64,000 bases of DNA from assembly GCA_049366715.1 (NCBI GenBank), contig JBMNCQ010000020.1:9395-73394 (forward strand). The letters run 5' to 3'. A program made the position numbers and the translations under genes. How positions within the stretch are numbered: position 1 is the stretch's first letter; every line of letters begins with the position of its first letter. Source of the DNA: JBMNCQ01 sp049366715. GTDB taxonomy: Bacteria; Bacillota; Peptococcia; Peptococcales; BICA1-8. Under the pieces are notes generated by a model that did not search any database, was not told the DNA's origin, and saw nothing but the letters and a program-made list of their open reading frames with translations. Below, piece after piece: positions 17,904 through 27,051 of this stretch.

Positions 17904-18614
17904 TTAAACCGACATTGCAAAGTCTGACTTGATGCTTATAGAAATGTTTTCATCCCACATTTTTTTATATGAGGGCATGAGCTTATCCTGGAATGATTGT
18001 ATTCCCGAAAGTTTGGGGATTTCTGCGTTAATTTCGTCTACCTTTGTTTTGATATTCTGTTCGGTTGTGCTGTCATTACCTTCATCATCCTCATTGTTTT
18101 TTATAGGGCTATGAATGTTCTTCTTGAACAAGTCGTGGAGGTCTACATAAGAATTGATATAAACAACATTGAATACGCTATCGATATCGAAAAAACCTCC
18201 GCTGCTTGCCTTGATTTCTACGAGTTTATTCTTATCGCCACCCCATTGCATGGTGATTTCAGCGCGCTTTTCAAGTTTGTTGTGAACCGCTATTAATCTT
18301 ATAAAAATCCTCGTATCCGCACTACCTATAGCATCTTTGAGCTTTGCTCTCAATTTTTGGGTGTCTGGTGAGTCGGTATCTGTAATATAAATGCACACCG
18401 TGATTTCGATATTCACTGCCACATTCCTTTTGTGAAAATCAGAATCAATTAAGTCACGTTTACGAATATCCCTGTCAAAAAGATAACGCAGAGCAGACAG
18501 AAAATTAGTCTTTCCTATATCATTCATCCCGAAAAAGACGTTTTTGTTACCAATCTCCACCGTAATCTTGGCAAAGTTTCGGAAATTTTTGATTTCAATG
18601 GACTTAAATCTCAT
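17904..18614 (-). pseudogene. OLD-family ATPase (GajA-like), C-terminus lost
   Basis: 236 residues corresponding to the N-terminal ATPase of an overcoming-lysogenisation-defect (OLD) protein. It begins MRFKSIEIKNFRNFAK and has Walker A GMNDIGKTN (~residues 29-37). The Walker B, signature and TOPRIM nuclease parts are missing. The frame ends three residues after ISIKSDFAM at the IS3 boundary. It starts 15 bases after the hsdR stop with AAAGGAG, so it continues the restriction operon. With the UvrD-like remnant beyond the IS it looks like a broken Gabija or related system. A short-protein function cannot be excluded but is unlikely. Confidence 0.78.
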
Positions 18615-18629
18615 AAGGCGATTTCTCCT

Positions 18630-21600
18630 TTAGTCGGCGTACTTCTTAAAATTCTCTGCCTGCTCCAGAACCTTTTCGAACACTTCCTCATCCCATTCGG
18701 GCGGATATCCGTTTTTATAAAGCAGGACGGTCAAGTCCATATTCAACTGGTTCTTGATGTCGGCACGGGTAGACCAGTCGGCGAACTGCGCTTTATCGTC
18801 AACCAGTATTTTTATTTCTTTGGCGAGCACAAGGCATTTCTCATCGGCATATGGGAAGCCATGATCGTCTCGTACTTTGACGAGAATGTCATAGAACGCC
18901 TTCTCCTCATAGGTAATACCCATCGCCTCGAAAGAAATTTTGTCAGCATGGAGGTCGGAGAAGATTTTAATTAGCTCATCCGATAATCCGTTAATAAAAT
19001 CGGCGACGACCTCGCTCGTGAACACCAGCTTGTCGCGGTCGTTATAATTATCAATGACTGCTTTTAGCCGTTTGTCAAACTCAATCCCCTTGACCTTGTT
19101 GACCTTTCCGTAGCCGGATATCGCCTTGCGGAGCAGCTTCAAAAGGGCGTTGAATTTAGAAATCGGCAAGTTGACTTCGTCCAGCTGTTTCATAAACTCT
19201 TCACTGAATAGGTCTTCCGGCTTGCCTGCGTTGACGATATTTTCAATGCCCGTGCAAATAATAGCGTCCTGTACCATCTTCTCAACCACGCGGTTCATCA
19301 CTTCGGCGTCGGGTGCATCGCCTTTTGTCTGCTTATAAATGATGGAGCGGATGGCAAGGTAGAACTGCGCCTTTGCCGTTTCGGTTTCTGTCAATTCTCC
19401 GGACGGAAAGCAAATTTCATAAGCCGCTTTCATTTTGCGAGAGAGGCTCATAAAACGGCTTTCCATCTCTTTGCTAATTTGCACATACTCGGCGGCAGCA
19501 TCTAAGCAGAGCAACCGTTCCAATGGTCCACCAGAGTAGAATTTTGTAGCGTCGAAATCATGAAGCAGCTCATCAATCAGAGCCAGATGATTGCGGAAAA
19601 CTGCCAGTGCAACCGAAATTTCATCAATAGGGCTCTCATGCGGACTGCCATACTTCTTCAGGGCTTCGAGCATATCCTGCTTGATGCCGACATAGTCCAC
19701 CACCAAGCCCATATCTTTGCCGTCAAAAACACGGTTGACCCGGGAAATCGTCTGAATCAGCGTATGCTTCTGCAAAGGCTTGTCTATATACATAACCGCC
19801 AGGGACGGCACGTCAAAGCCCGTAATCCACATATCGACGACGATAGCAATCTTGAAATTGGAGTTGTTGTTTTTGAACTGCCTATCGAGCATCTGCCGGT
19901 AATCCTTTGTGCCGCAGAGGTCGTACAGTTCCTTCTCGTCGTTATCTCCTTGGGTCGCCACGAGCTTGATTTTCTCAAGCGGCATCAGCTTCTCCAACTG
20001 GGACTTTGAGAGGACGGCGTCGTTTTCAGATTTGCGTGGTTTATTCCAGTCGGGGCGAAGCGCAACAATTTCTTTCAGTAAACGGTAAGCAAGCGTCCTG
20101 TCGGCGCAGACAATCATAGCTTTTTGCACGATTTCAGGCTTCTGTACGGTCAACGCTTCATAATGAGTAACGATGTCTGCCGCCAGTTTCTTCATGCGTT
20201 CAGGATGACCGAGGACGCGCTTCATTTCGCTCATCGCTCGCTTGCTCTCCTCAACCTGTTCAGGATTGGAGCCTTCCTCGGTACATTTATCGTAATATTT
20301 CTGTATTTCCCGCGCCTGTTCGTCTGAGAGGATAACCCTCGCCAAACGCGGCTCATAAGCGATGCGGACGGTGATTCCATCATCGCTGGACTCTTTCATC
20401 GTATAACTGTCCACGACCTCGCCGAACACGGCAATAGTTTCGTCAATCGGTGTCCCCGTGAACCCACAGTAGGTCGCTCGCGGAAAGCTGTCACGCAGAT
20501 ACTTGGCAAAGCCGTATGTAGTAAATATGCCCTTATCGTTTTTTTTCAGCTTTGAGCCCACACCTGTTTGTGTCCGATGTGCCTCATCGGAAATACAGAT
20601 GATGTTGGAGCGATTGGATAGCAAGCCTGTCGATTCGCAGAACTTTTGAATCGTTGTCAGAAACACGCCACCGCTTTCTGCGCCGGTTACGCTATAAGAC
20701 GCCGATTCTTCCGCCACTTTTGGAAGGTTAGATATTTCAACACCTAATACCTTCTGCAAGTCATTCCGGCTCTCAATGCTCCGTACATTGTTATCGTGCA
20801 GATAGCGTTTGGAGGATACAAACAGTTCTGAAGTCTGCCTGTCCAAATCCTCGCGGTCGGTGATGATGACCACCGTCGGGTTCTCAAAAGCGTCTCGATC
20901 GCGCAAGGCGAGTAAACGGGAGAGAAACAGCATCGTATAGGTTTTGCCACAGCCGGTTGCGCCGAAGTATGTACCGCCCTTGCCGTCGCCTTCGGGTCTC
21001 ATGTGCTTTTTGATATTCTCAAACATCTTCCCTGCTGCAAAGAACTGCGGATAGCGGGCAACGATAACCGTTTTTTTTGTGCTGTCATCCGGATAGTAGA
21101 CAAAGTCACGAAGGATGTTGATAACGCGGTCTTTATCAAATGCGCCCTTAATCATAGTGAGAAGAGCGGCGATGCCGTTGCTGACTTTTTCTTCGTCGTT
21201 AATCTTGTTCCATGCATAGTAATATTCATACGGCGTGAAGATACTGCCCATTCGGGTATTGGCGCCATCGCTGATAACAGAAAGAAAACAATATTTCATC
21301 AGCTTGGGAATATCGCGACAGTAACGGATGGTTATCTGCTCCCAGGCGTCGTGAATAGTTGTGTTCTCCTTGACAGCGGACTTGAACTCGAAAATCGCTA
21401 CGGGAATGCCGTTGATGAACAGAATCAAGTCCGGGCGACGCAGACGCTCGCCTTGCACCGAATACTGGTTGACCACCTTGAAGACGTTATTTCCCGGCAC
21501 ATCAAAGTCTATGTAATTGATATGTAAGGCAAGTTTACCGGGGTCGTCGCGCAACAGGTCAAAGCCCTCGTTTACTAGCAGGAAAGCATCGCAGTTGCCT

Positions 21601-21845
21601 TGATATAGCGGCGCAGAAGAAATATTCTCAAGGCGGCCGATGACCTTTTCTGTTTCTGCTGCCGTAAGGCCGGGATAATGGGCGGAGAGGTAAGAACGCA
21701 GGTCGTCCTCAAGCAATATCTCTTCAAACCCACGGTGAATCGTCTCGCCGAGGACATAATCATAGCCCTGTTCGGTGAACAGGCTGATAATCGCCGATTC
21801 CAGTTTGGATTCGGTGAATTGACCTCGTATAAAATTCAAATCCAC
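18630..21845 (-). CDS. hsdR: Type I restriction enzyme, R subunit
   Basis: Motor and nuclease subunit of the type I restriction complex. The N-terminal nuclease domain has RPDLILFINGIPVAIFEFKS (PD...ExK, ~residues 140-160). The SF2 translocase has Walker A GATGCGKT (serine of the usual GSGKS changed to Cys), DEAH in CISDEAHRTQ, and a C-terminal helicase half with TISRVNRVF. A long C-terminal helical region docks on HsdM/HsdS. I prefer GTG 21845 (MDLNFIRGQFTE, AGGTG seven bases upstream) over ATG 21860, which only overlaps the rhuM stop. About 1070 residues, full length. Confidence 0.94.
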   Translation of the reverse strand: MDLNFIRGQFTESKLESAIISLFTEQGYDYVLGETIHRGFEEILLEDDLRSYLSAHYPGLTAAETEKVIGRLENISSAPLYQGNCDAFLLVNEGFDLLRDDPGKLALHINYIDFDVPGNNVFKVVNQYSVQGERLRRPDLILFINGIPVAIFEFKSAVKENTTIHDAWEQITIRYCRDIPKLMKYCFLSVISDGANTRMGSIFTPYEYYYAWNKINDEEKVSNGIAALLTMIKGAFDKDRVINILRDFVYYPDDSTKKTVIVARYPQFFAAGKMFENIKKHMRPEGDGKGGTYFGATGCGKTYTMLFLSRLLALRDRDAFENPTVVIITDREDLDRQTSELFVSSKRYLHDNNVRSIESRNDLQKVLGVEISNLPKVAEESASYSVTGAESGGVFLTTIQKFCESTGLLSNRSNIICISDEAHRTQTGVGSKLKKNDKGIFTTYGFAKYLRDSFPRATYCGFTGTPIDETIAVFGEVVDSYTMKESSDDGITVRIAYEPRLARVILSDEQAREIQKYYDKCTEEGSNPEQVEESKRAMSEMKRVLGHPERMKKLAADIVTHYEALTVQKPEIVQKAMIVCADRTLAYRLLKEIVALRPDWNKPRKSENDAVLSKSQLEKLMPLEKIKLVATQGDNDEKELYDLCGTKDYRQMLDRQFKNNNSNFKIAIVVDMWITGFDVPSLAVMYIDKPLQKHTLIQTISRVNRVFDGKDMGLVVDYVGIKQDMLEALKKYGSPHESPIDEISVALAVFRNHLALIDELLHDFDATKFYSGGPLERLLCLDAAAEYVQISKEMESRFMSLSRKMKAAYEICFPSGELTETETAKAQFYLAIRSIIYKQTKGDAPDAEVMNRVVEKMVQDAIICTGIENIVNAGKPEDLFSEEFMKQLDEVNLPISKFNALLKLLRKAISGYGKVNKVKGIEFDKRLKAVIDNYNDRDKLVFTSEVVADFINGLSDELIKIFSDLHADKISFEAMGITYEEKAFYDILVKVRDDHGFPYADEKCLVLAKEIKILVDDKAQFADWSTRADIKNQLNMDLTVLLYKNGYPPEWDEEVFEKVLEQAENFKKYAD

Positions 21846-21856
21846 GGCGTTACACC

Positions 21857-22900
21857 TCATTTCTTTGGTTTGCGTTCCAACGATTCAATCTCGCGTAAGA
21901 ACCGATCATAGTCACTTTCAAAAAGCCTGTCCTGCACAATGCGGTATTTCTCAAACTCTGTTTCTGCATGGAGCTTTGCCTGCTCGTGTGTGATTTTTCC
22001 CGGACCCATAAGGATTTCATTTCCGTTAAACTCTAAAAAACCGTCAAGTCTTTTCGACCAATCCTGCATACTCATCGGGATTTTTCGTTCGGCCTGCAAC
22101 TCAGCATAGTCCAGATACAGCGAAACTATGCGCTCCAAATAAGATATTTCTTTGTCGTTCAAATAGTTTTTAGCAATAGAAACATCCGCTTTGACGATTT
22201 TCCCATCCGGGGCAGCTTCCCAAATGGTCAGACCCATATGCTCTTTTTCAGCATCGGCGCGCTCAACAATCAATTCTGCTGCCGTGTGTCTATGAACAGC
22301 CCAGTGCATTTTATTCTGCACCATTTTGAAAAACTCTTTTGTGGTTTTCGCGTCTTTGTCATAATCAAACGCCGTGGCGTAAAGGTCGGTGACTTTCTGA
22401 TAAAACTTGCGCTCAGAGAGGCGTATCTCTCGTATATACTGCAGTTGGCGGTCAAAATATTCATCCGTGAACATGTGCCCTTTTTTCAGGCGTTCTTTGT
22501 CCATTGTCCAACCTTGAATAGTGTAATCCTTTACAATCTGCCCCGCCCATTTGCGGAACTGCACAGCGCGGTCGTTGTTAACCTTAAAGCCAACGGCAAT
22601 AGTCATTTGCAGGTTGTAATGCTTTGTCTTATAATTTTTGCCGTCGGCGGCAGTTATTAAGTATTCCTTAATAACTGAATCGGGGGCAAGCTCGCCGTCG
22701 GCAAAAATGCGTTTAATATGCTGATTCACGGCAGCAACAGTAATATCATACAGTTCCGCCATCATTTTTTGTGTAAGCCAGATGTTTTCTTCCTGATAAC
22801 GCATTTCAAAAGAACTCGCATCATCACCAATGGCGGCAATATAAGTGAGATATTCTGCCGCACTGCTGTGAATACTGACTTCGCCCTTCTTTTTCGCCAT
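21857..22900 (-). CDS. RhuM-family protein
   Basis: 347-residue member of the RhuM (virulence protein RhuM) family. These proteins are often embedded in type I restriction loci and have unknown biochemical function. It has an N-terminal winged-helix-like region (MMAELYDITVAAVNQHIKRIFADGEL), the conserved YNLQMTIAVGFKVNNDRAVQFRKWA, and a mixed charged C-terminus ending SLERKPKK. It lies between hsdS and hsdR on the same strand and overlaps the longer hsdR frame, so it is co-expressed. An accessory, regulatory or toxin-like role is possible; not known. Confidence 0.85.
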   Translation of the reverse strand: MAKKKGEVSIHSSAAEYLTYIAAIGDDASSFEMRYQEENIWLTQKMMAELYDITVAAVNQHIKRIFADGELAPDSVIKEYLITAADGKNYKTKHYNLQMTIAVGFKVNNDRAVQFRKWAGQIVKDYTIQGWTMDKERLKKGHMFTDEYFDRQLQYIREIRLSERKFYQKVTDLYATAFDYDKDAKTTKEFFKMVQNKMHWAVHRHTAAELIVERADAEKEHMGLTIWEAAPDGKIVKADVSIAKNYLNDKEISYLERIVSLYLDYAELQAERKIPMSMQDWSKRLDGFLEFNGNEILMGPGKITHEQAKLHAETEFEKYRIVQDRLFESDYDRFLREIESLERKPKK

Positions 22901-22966
22901 AACGTAACCCCCAATTGTGCAGACACTGTCTCCGCTTTTTCAAATACTCGCAACGTGTTGCAAATT

Positions 22967-24091
22967 TTACGCGCCCACTGCTTCAAGCGAGCCTTTTATC
23001 AGTATTGGGCAGATGTCTTTTATCTGTGCCTTCATTTTCTCGTTTATTTCCCGCCGCGTGAGGTAGGAATTGTATATGTTCACAATCGACTGCTGAACGT
23101 CGACATCGGGGATAGGGATTTTTACTTCGCGCATATCGTCCCATCCGAAGGTCTCTCGTGCGCTGCCCCACGAATGGAAGCGGGTATAGCGGTCAAACTC
23201 AGAGCGGATAAAGAACAACATCAGGTATTCAGGCAACAGCCGCTCTGTTTCCGTGCCGAACACAGTAGAGATGGAAGACACGAGATAGGTTTCATCAGAG
23301 CCGTTGAAGCCGAGTGACATCTTATCCCCACGCCTTGAGGTGTCGGGAACGTAGGCGATGTACTTCGGCGGTACGACCTTGTAATTGCCAAGACTCACGC
23401 CGTTCATATCCGCTTTTGTTTCAATCATCGCCTTGCTGACGGCAAGTCCTCTGACCGACTCAGCACCAAGCCCGATACCGTTGCGTTCATCGCTCTGACG
23501 GATATATTCACCAATGGCGGTTTGCGGCATTTCACGCCGAAGCCGCTCGATGTAGGCGTCACAGGTCAGCTTCAAATCCTCCAGCCCAATCTCGTACGTC
23601 TGCTGATTGGCGAGCATAGCGTTATAAACATTTACATATTTCTGCTGAACAGAAACAGAAGGCAAAAGTATAGTGGTTTCGCAAAATGTATCCCACGAAA
23701 AAACTTCTGTAGAGCTACCCCAAGATAAAAACTCGGCTTTTCTATCCCACTCCTGTCTGCTTAAGTACATAAATAGATATTTAGGAAGCACAATTTTTCG
23801 CGCCTCGTCTTTTATCCTAAAAATCATATTGTTAAAAGTAGTTATATATGTGATATTCGAGTCATTATAACCTAGCCCGAGTTTTCTGCTTCCCCTGGGA
23901 TTGTAAACAAAGAAATCCGGCTTTACAATATAAAATGTTTTAAGGTCTTTACTCGCGGTATCTCCTTTCATCACTCTAATTTCTTTATCGATATTGACTC
24001 CAATAGTGCTATCTTCCTTGTATTTCCCATCACTGTTTCGGATAAAGCACAGTTCTATTAATTCACCGAAAGCATATTTAGTCAATCCCAT
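22967..24091 (-). CDS. hsdS: Type I restriction enzyme, S (specificity) subunit
   Basis: Recognition subunit that sets the DNA target of the R-M complex. About 374 residues. Two target-recognition domains are each followed by a helical spacer with similar sequence: VQQKYVNVYNAMLANQQTYE (~residues 150-170) and VQQSIVNIYNSYLTRREINE (~residues 330-350). The parallel structure marks the two half-site modules. ATG 24091 has GGGGG at good spacing; the gene overlaps hsdM by 14 bases. The recognition sequence cannot be read from the protein. Confidence 0.92.
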   Translation of the reverse strand: MGLTKYAFGELIELCFIRNSDGKYKEDSTIGVNIDKEIRVMKGDTASKDLKTFYIVKPDFFVYNPRGSRKLGLGYNDSNITYITTFNNMIFRIKDEARKIVLPKYLFMYLSRQEWDRKAEFLSWGSSTEVFSWDTFCETTILLPSVSVQQKYVNVYNAMLANQQTYEIGLEDLKLTCDAYIERLRREMPQTAIGEYIRQSDERNGIGLGAESVRGLAVSKAMIETKADMNGVSLGNYKVVPPKYIAYVPDTSRRGDKMSLGFNGSDETYLVSSISTVFGTETERLLPEYLMLFFIRSEFDRYTRFHSWGSARETFGWDDMREVKIPIPDVDVQQSIVNIYNSYLTRREINEKMKAQIKDICPILIKGSLEAVGA

Positions 24092-25655
24092 AACCAATCC
24101 CCCTGAACGCTTCTTCGAGCATGGTCTGAGACTGCTTTTCCGACTTCATGACTTCACGCATTTCGCCTTGGATACGAGCCATTTCCTTAGCATAGTCAAT
24201 ATCCATGTCGCGGTCGATAAATTCTATATACTTGCTCGGTGCAAGGGAGTAGTTCTGCGCCGCAATTTCCGCTTTCGTCGCCGAGCGACACAGTTCCGGT
24301 ACATCGGCATAGCCTTCGCCAGTCTGCCAGTCGGTATAAATTTTCTTGACAGCGGCTATCTGCTCGTCCGAAAACTGAACGTACTTTTTCTCGTATATGT
24401 TCTCATTCCAACGGCGCAGGTCGATGAGCAGGACTTCGCCTTGGCGATTGCGCAGTTGACGTCCGTTCAAGCTGCAGTTTTTTTTGTTGTTGTTCAATAT
24501 CCAGAGCGTGACGGAGATGTCCGTGGAATAGAACATCTCGCGGGGAAGGACGACAATCGCCTCCACCTTGTCATTCTCAATAAGCGCCTTGCGGATTTCG
24601 CCCTCCACGCCGCTGGCGTTCAACGCGCCGTTGGCGAGTAGGAAACCTGCGATACCGTTCGACACGTCGAGTTTCGAGAGCATATGTAAAATCCACGCAT
24701 AGTTGGCATTGGACACAGGGGGAACGGGATAGCCATCCCATCGCAGATCTCCGTTCAAGTTGTCCTGCGTCACGCCCTGCGCCTTCAGCTTCAAATTAAA
24801 TGGCGGATTCGCCATAATGAAGTCAACCTTTTTATCCCTATGTAAATCCTCGGCAAAGGTTGATTCAGGGCGTTCACCAAGGTTATGAGAAATTCCGCGT
24901 ATAGCAAGGTTCATCTTTGCAAGCCGCCAAGTATCTGGATTGCGCTCCTGCCCAACTACCGAAACTTTCAAGCGGTCGCCGTTATGACGTTCCACGAACT
25001 TGATAGAGGAAACAAACATACCCGCCGAACCGCAGCACGGGTCGTACACGATGCCGGAATACGGCTCTATGATTTCCGCAATAAGCTGAACGATACTCGC
25101 GGGCGTATAGAATTCGCCTTTTTCGTTACCTGTCCCGGAGTCGATGGCGAACACCTGCAGGAAGTATTCATAAACGCGCCCGATTAAGTCGCGGTCGTGA
25201 AAACGTTCCTCGTTGATTTTATCAATCTCAGAAATGAGCGCGGACATCTGCTCAGGGCGAGTGCCGAGCGTGGTATAAAAGTTCTGGGGCAATGCGCCTT
25301 TCAGCGGCGGGTTGCCGTCCTCTATGTCCTTCATGGCGGTGTCGATGATAACCGCGATATCGTCCTGCTTTGCGTTTTTGACAATATAGCTCCACCGTGA
25401 GGTTTCGTTCAGGTAGAACACGTTCTCGGACAGATAAAAGGACTTTTTCTCCAAGAACGCCGAAACATCGCCGTACTGCGCGATAATCTCGGCGCGGCGC
25501 TTGTGGAACTTGTCCCCGGCAAATTTGAGGAACACCAAGCCCATGACTGCGTCGCGGTTCTTTTCGTTGCCGCCGACCGTCCCGCGCAGGACGTTGCGGC
25601 AGTTCCACATTATTGATTCAAGGGACTGCTCTTGTACTTTTGTTGTTTTAGCCAT
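24078..25655 (-). CDS. hsdM: Type I restriction enzyme, M subunit (N6-adenine methyltransferase)
   Basis: SAM-dependent N6-adenine methyltransferase subunit. It has an N-terminal HsdM helical domain, motif I VYDPCCGSAGMFV (~residue 215), motif IV IMANPPFNLKL (~residue 280) and the C-terminal region that contacts HsdS. ATG 25655 (MAKTTKVQEQ) with GGAG upstream is preferred. The frame extends 33 codons further upstream but that part overlaps the regulator gene and looks unlike HsdM. 525 residues, normal. GC content is clearly higher than in the chromosome flanks, in keeping with horizontal transfer. Confidence 0.94.
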   Translation of the reverse strand: MAKTTKVQEQSLESIMWNCRNVLRGTVGGNEKNRDAVMGLVFLKFAGDKFHKRRAEIIAQYGDVSAFLEKKSFYLSENVFYLNETSRWSYIVKNAKQDDIAVIIDTAMKDIEDGNPPLKGALPQNFYTTLGTRPEQMSALISEIDKINEERFHDRDLIGRVYEYFLQVFAIDSGTGNEKGEFYTPASIVQLIAEIIEPYSGIVYDPCCGSAGMFVSSIKFVERHNGDRLKVSVVGQERNPDTWRLAKMNLAIRGISHNLGERPESTFAEDLHRDKKVDFIMANPPFNLKLKAQGVTQDNLNGDLRWDGYPVPPVSNANYAWILHMLSKLDVSNGIAGFLLANGALNASGVEGEIRKALIENDKVEAIVVLPREMFYSTDISVTLWILNNNKKNCSLNGRQLRNRQGEVLLIDLRRWNENIYEKKYVQFSDEQIAAVKKIYTDWQTGEGYADVPELCRSATKAEIAAQNYSLAPSKYIEFIDRDMDIDYAKEMARIQGEMREVMKSEKQSQTMLEEAFRGIGYGID

Positions 25656-25677
25656 TCTTTTTCTCCACTCTTTACGC

Positions 25678-25914
25678 TTAAGATTTATCTCTTTCAATTG
25701 TCTGATCTGTCTGATCCGGCACCAACTCCATAATATCACAGAAATCCACGCCAAGAATGGTGCACACCTTTATCAGAACATCCATACTTACGTTTTCATG
25801 ATTTGACAGTTTGGCAATGGTTGTTGAGCTTAGTCCTACAGCCAACTGCAAATCTTTCTTTTTCATGTCTCTGTCGATAAGAAGCTTCCAAAGCTTTTTA
25901 TAACTTACTCGCAT
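25678..25914 (-). CDS. XRE-family regulator of the restriction operon
   Basis: 78-residue helix-turn-helix protein of the Cro/C1 type (KKKDLQLAVGLSSTTIAKLSNHENVSMDVL), first gene of the hsd operon and 22 bases before hsdM. ATG 25914 with GGTGG upstream is preferred; an in-frame ATG 12 codons earlier has a weaker site. Small HTH proteins in this position usually delay restriction until methylation is complete. A palindrome in its own promoter (25954-25983) is a candidate operator. Confidence 0.85.
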   Translation of the reverse strand: MRVSYKKLWKLLIDRDMKKKDLQLAVGLSSTTIAKLSNHENVSMDVLIKVCTILGVDFCDIMELVPDQTDQTIERDKS

Positions 25915-25953
25915 AGTCGCCACCCATTTTCTAAGCTTTTTAAGTTTCAACTT

Positions 25954-25983
25954 ATTATACCAAAATTTGCATATGCTTTACAA
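25954..25983 (-). promoter_or_regulatory. Promoter of the hsd operon with internal palindrome
   Basis: On the minus strand TTGTAA (25983-25978) and TATAAT (25959-25954) are 18 bases apart. The spacer contains GCATATGC, a perfect palindrome, within TTTGCATATGCTTT (plus-strand spelling). The promoter lies about 40 bases upstream of the XRE gene start. Confidence 0.7.
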
Positions 25984-26102
25984 TAACTTTTACGCATTTA
26001 TAAAGATTCCGTTTATGTTTATTCAGTATTTAAGCAGTTCTAAAGAAATATATGTAGCTATCTCCGACATTTTTGTGGTTATGGGGTGAATTGAAAGACG
26101 AG

Positions 26103-26240
26103 ATGCCGCTTTGTAAAACGGGAAGCAATCTTTATAACAGACAAGTGAATATTTGTAAGCGAAACGCAGCTTTTGAAGCTCAAATGCAGGTTTTGTAAAT
26201 GAAAAGCTACCTTTGTAACCAAATGCAGTTTAATTTTACA
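26103..26240. repeat. Degenerate ~21-base tandem repeat
   Basis: Six imperfect units with a period of 20-21 bases share CTTTGTAA followed by an A/G-rich half (AAACGGGAAGCAAT, GCGAAACGCAG, ATGAAAAGCTAC). On the minus strand an open frame across it gives a seven-residue periodic sequence, so that frame is repeat-derived and not a gene. No conserved repeat or unique spacers, so not CRISPR. Confidence 0.6.
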
Positions 26241-26368
26241 GAAAATTTGAGTTATGATAAAGAAAAACTGCATGCTAAAGGGAGACCACTTCCCTCTTGA
26301 TTTTTTTTGTAATCGGAGAAGCCACCTCTACTTCAATCTATTAACGGTTGTTGGCAACGCAGTTCATT

Positions 26369-26745
26369 TTATTTTTTGAGAAGAATTGTTTTTAGGATGA
26401 TATTACTGGCGGGAACCTGTTCACATCCTAATTTTTCAAGGATTTCTTCTCCATGGTAAAAGCTGAACGTTTCGTATGGCGTACGATTGTTCAGTTTTTT
26501 TTTTATAAGAATTGATGTGATTCATCATTAATTGAATGTCTGCTTGGGTCAGATCGTTAAAGGAAGTGCCCTTGGGAAGAATCCTTCGAAATTAAGTTCG
26601 TAATTGACCTCAATGGCTCCTTTTTGCTAGGGCCTTCCAGCATCACAATAAAATATTTGTGTACGTTTACCGGGATTGTCAACCTAGCCAAATTCTATGG
26701 ATTTCGGATTAGAAAAACTCGCTGCCATTGTCAGTTAAAATAATT
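26369..26745 (-). pseudogene. IS30-family transposase remnant (C-terminal part)
   Basis: Across several frames the minus strand reads LTDNGSEF (catalytic Asp region), FYCDAG, QKGAIEVNYEL, LNNRTPYETFSF and a tail ending ILKTILLKK with stop at 26371-26369. This is the order and spelling of an IS30-type DDE transposase C-terminus. Frameshifts and internal stops make it inactive. Confidence 0.75.
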
Positions 26746-27045
26746 TGAAATAGGTTGAGCCGCTCCGGGAAACTTTAAGTAGTTTGCACATTTTCTCCAG
26801 AGAATGCCCGGATGCTTGCGCTTTAATAAATTTGTATCTATCAGTTATTGGTGCCGCTAGTTCTATGGTTTTATGAAAATGGCTACGGACTTTTTTAGGA
26901 TTTCTACCGTATCATTAGCATTCTGGAGGTCTTTTTCAGCTTTCTATTTTCGGCTTCAAGTTCGGCTAATCTTTTAGCAGGGGAATTATCTGGTTTTGTA
27001 CTTGCTTTTGCCCAACGCCTAAGGCTGGTTTAGCCACGGCACTTA
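26746..27045 (-). pseudogene. IS3-family OrfA/OrfB junction remnant
   Basis: The minus strand reads LRRWAKASTKPDNSPAKRLAELEAENRK (coiled-coil end of OrfA), then VEILKKSVAIF, then YKFIKAQASGHSLEKMCKLLKVSRSG (OrfB N-terminus). It abuts the IS30 remnant at about 26745, so one element was truncated by or recombined with the other. Confidence 0.7.
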
Positions 27046-27051
27046 TTGGTC

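Larger units (their letters stand above)
16777..17905 (+). mobile_element. IS3-family insertion sequence, decayed
   Basis: OrfA and OrfB of an IS3-type element lie between the truncated OLD ATPase and helicase genes. Imperfect terminal inverted repeats share CCCTTAAT followed by AGT...CTT: left near 16780-16800, right (reverse complement) near 17885-17905. OrfB has a frameshift and lost its C-terminus, so the element is no longer autonomous. Both flanking genes are incomplete, so DNA was deleted with or after insertion. Confidence 0.8.

Noticed and set aside
17904..18614. Intact small OLD-like ATPase
   Set aside because: The protein stops at the IS border before Walker B and TOPRIM, so it is a truncated gene rather than a short functional one.
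26103..26240. Possible CRISPR array
   Set aside because: Units are degenerate and contiguous, without conserved repeats separated by unique spacers, and no cas gene is present.
26079..26273. 64-codon frame on the minus strand with seven-residue repeats
   Set aside because: The periodicity comes from the underlying 21-base DNA repeat; no ribosome site.
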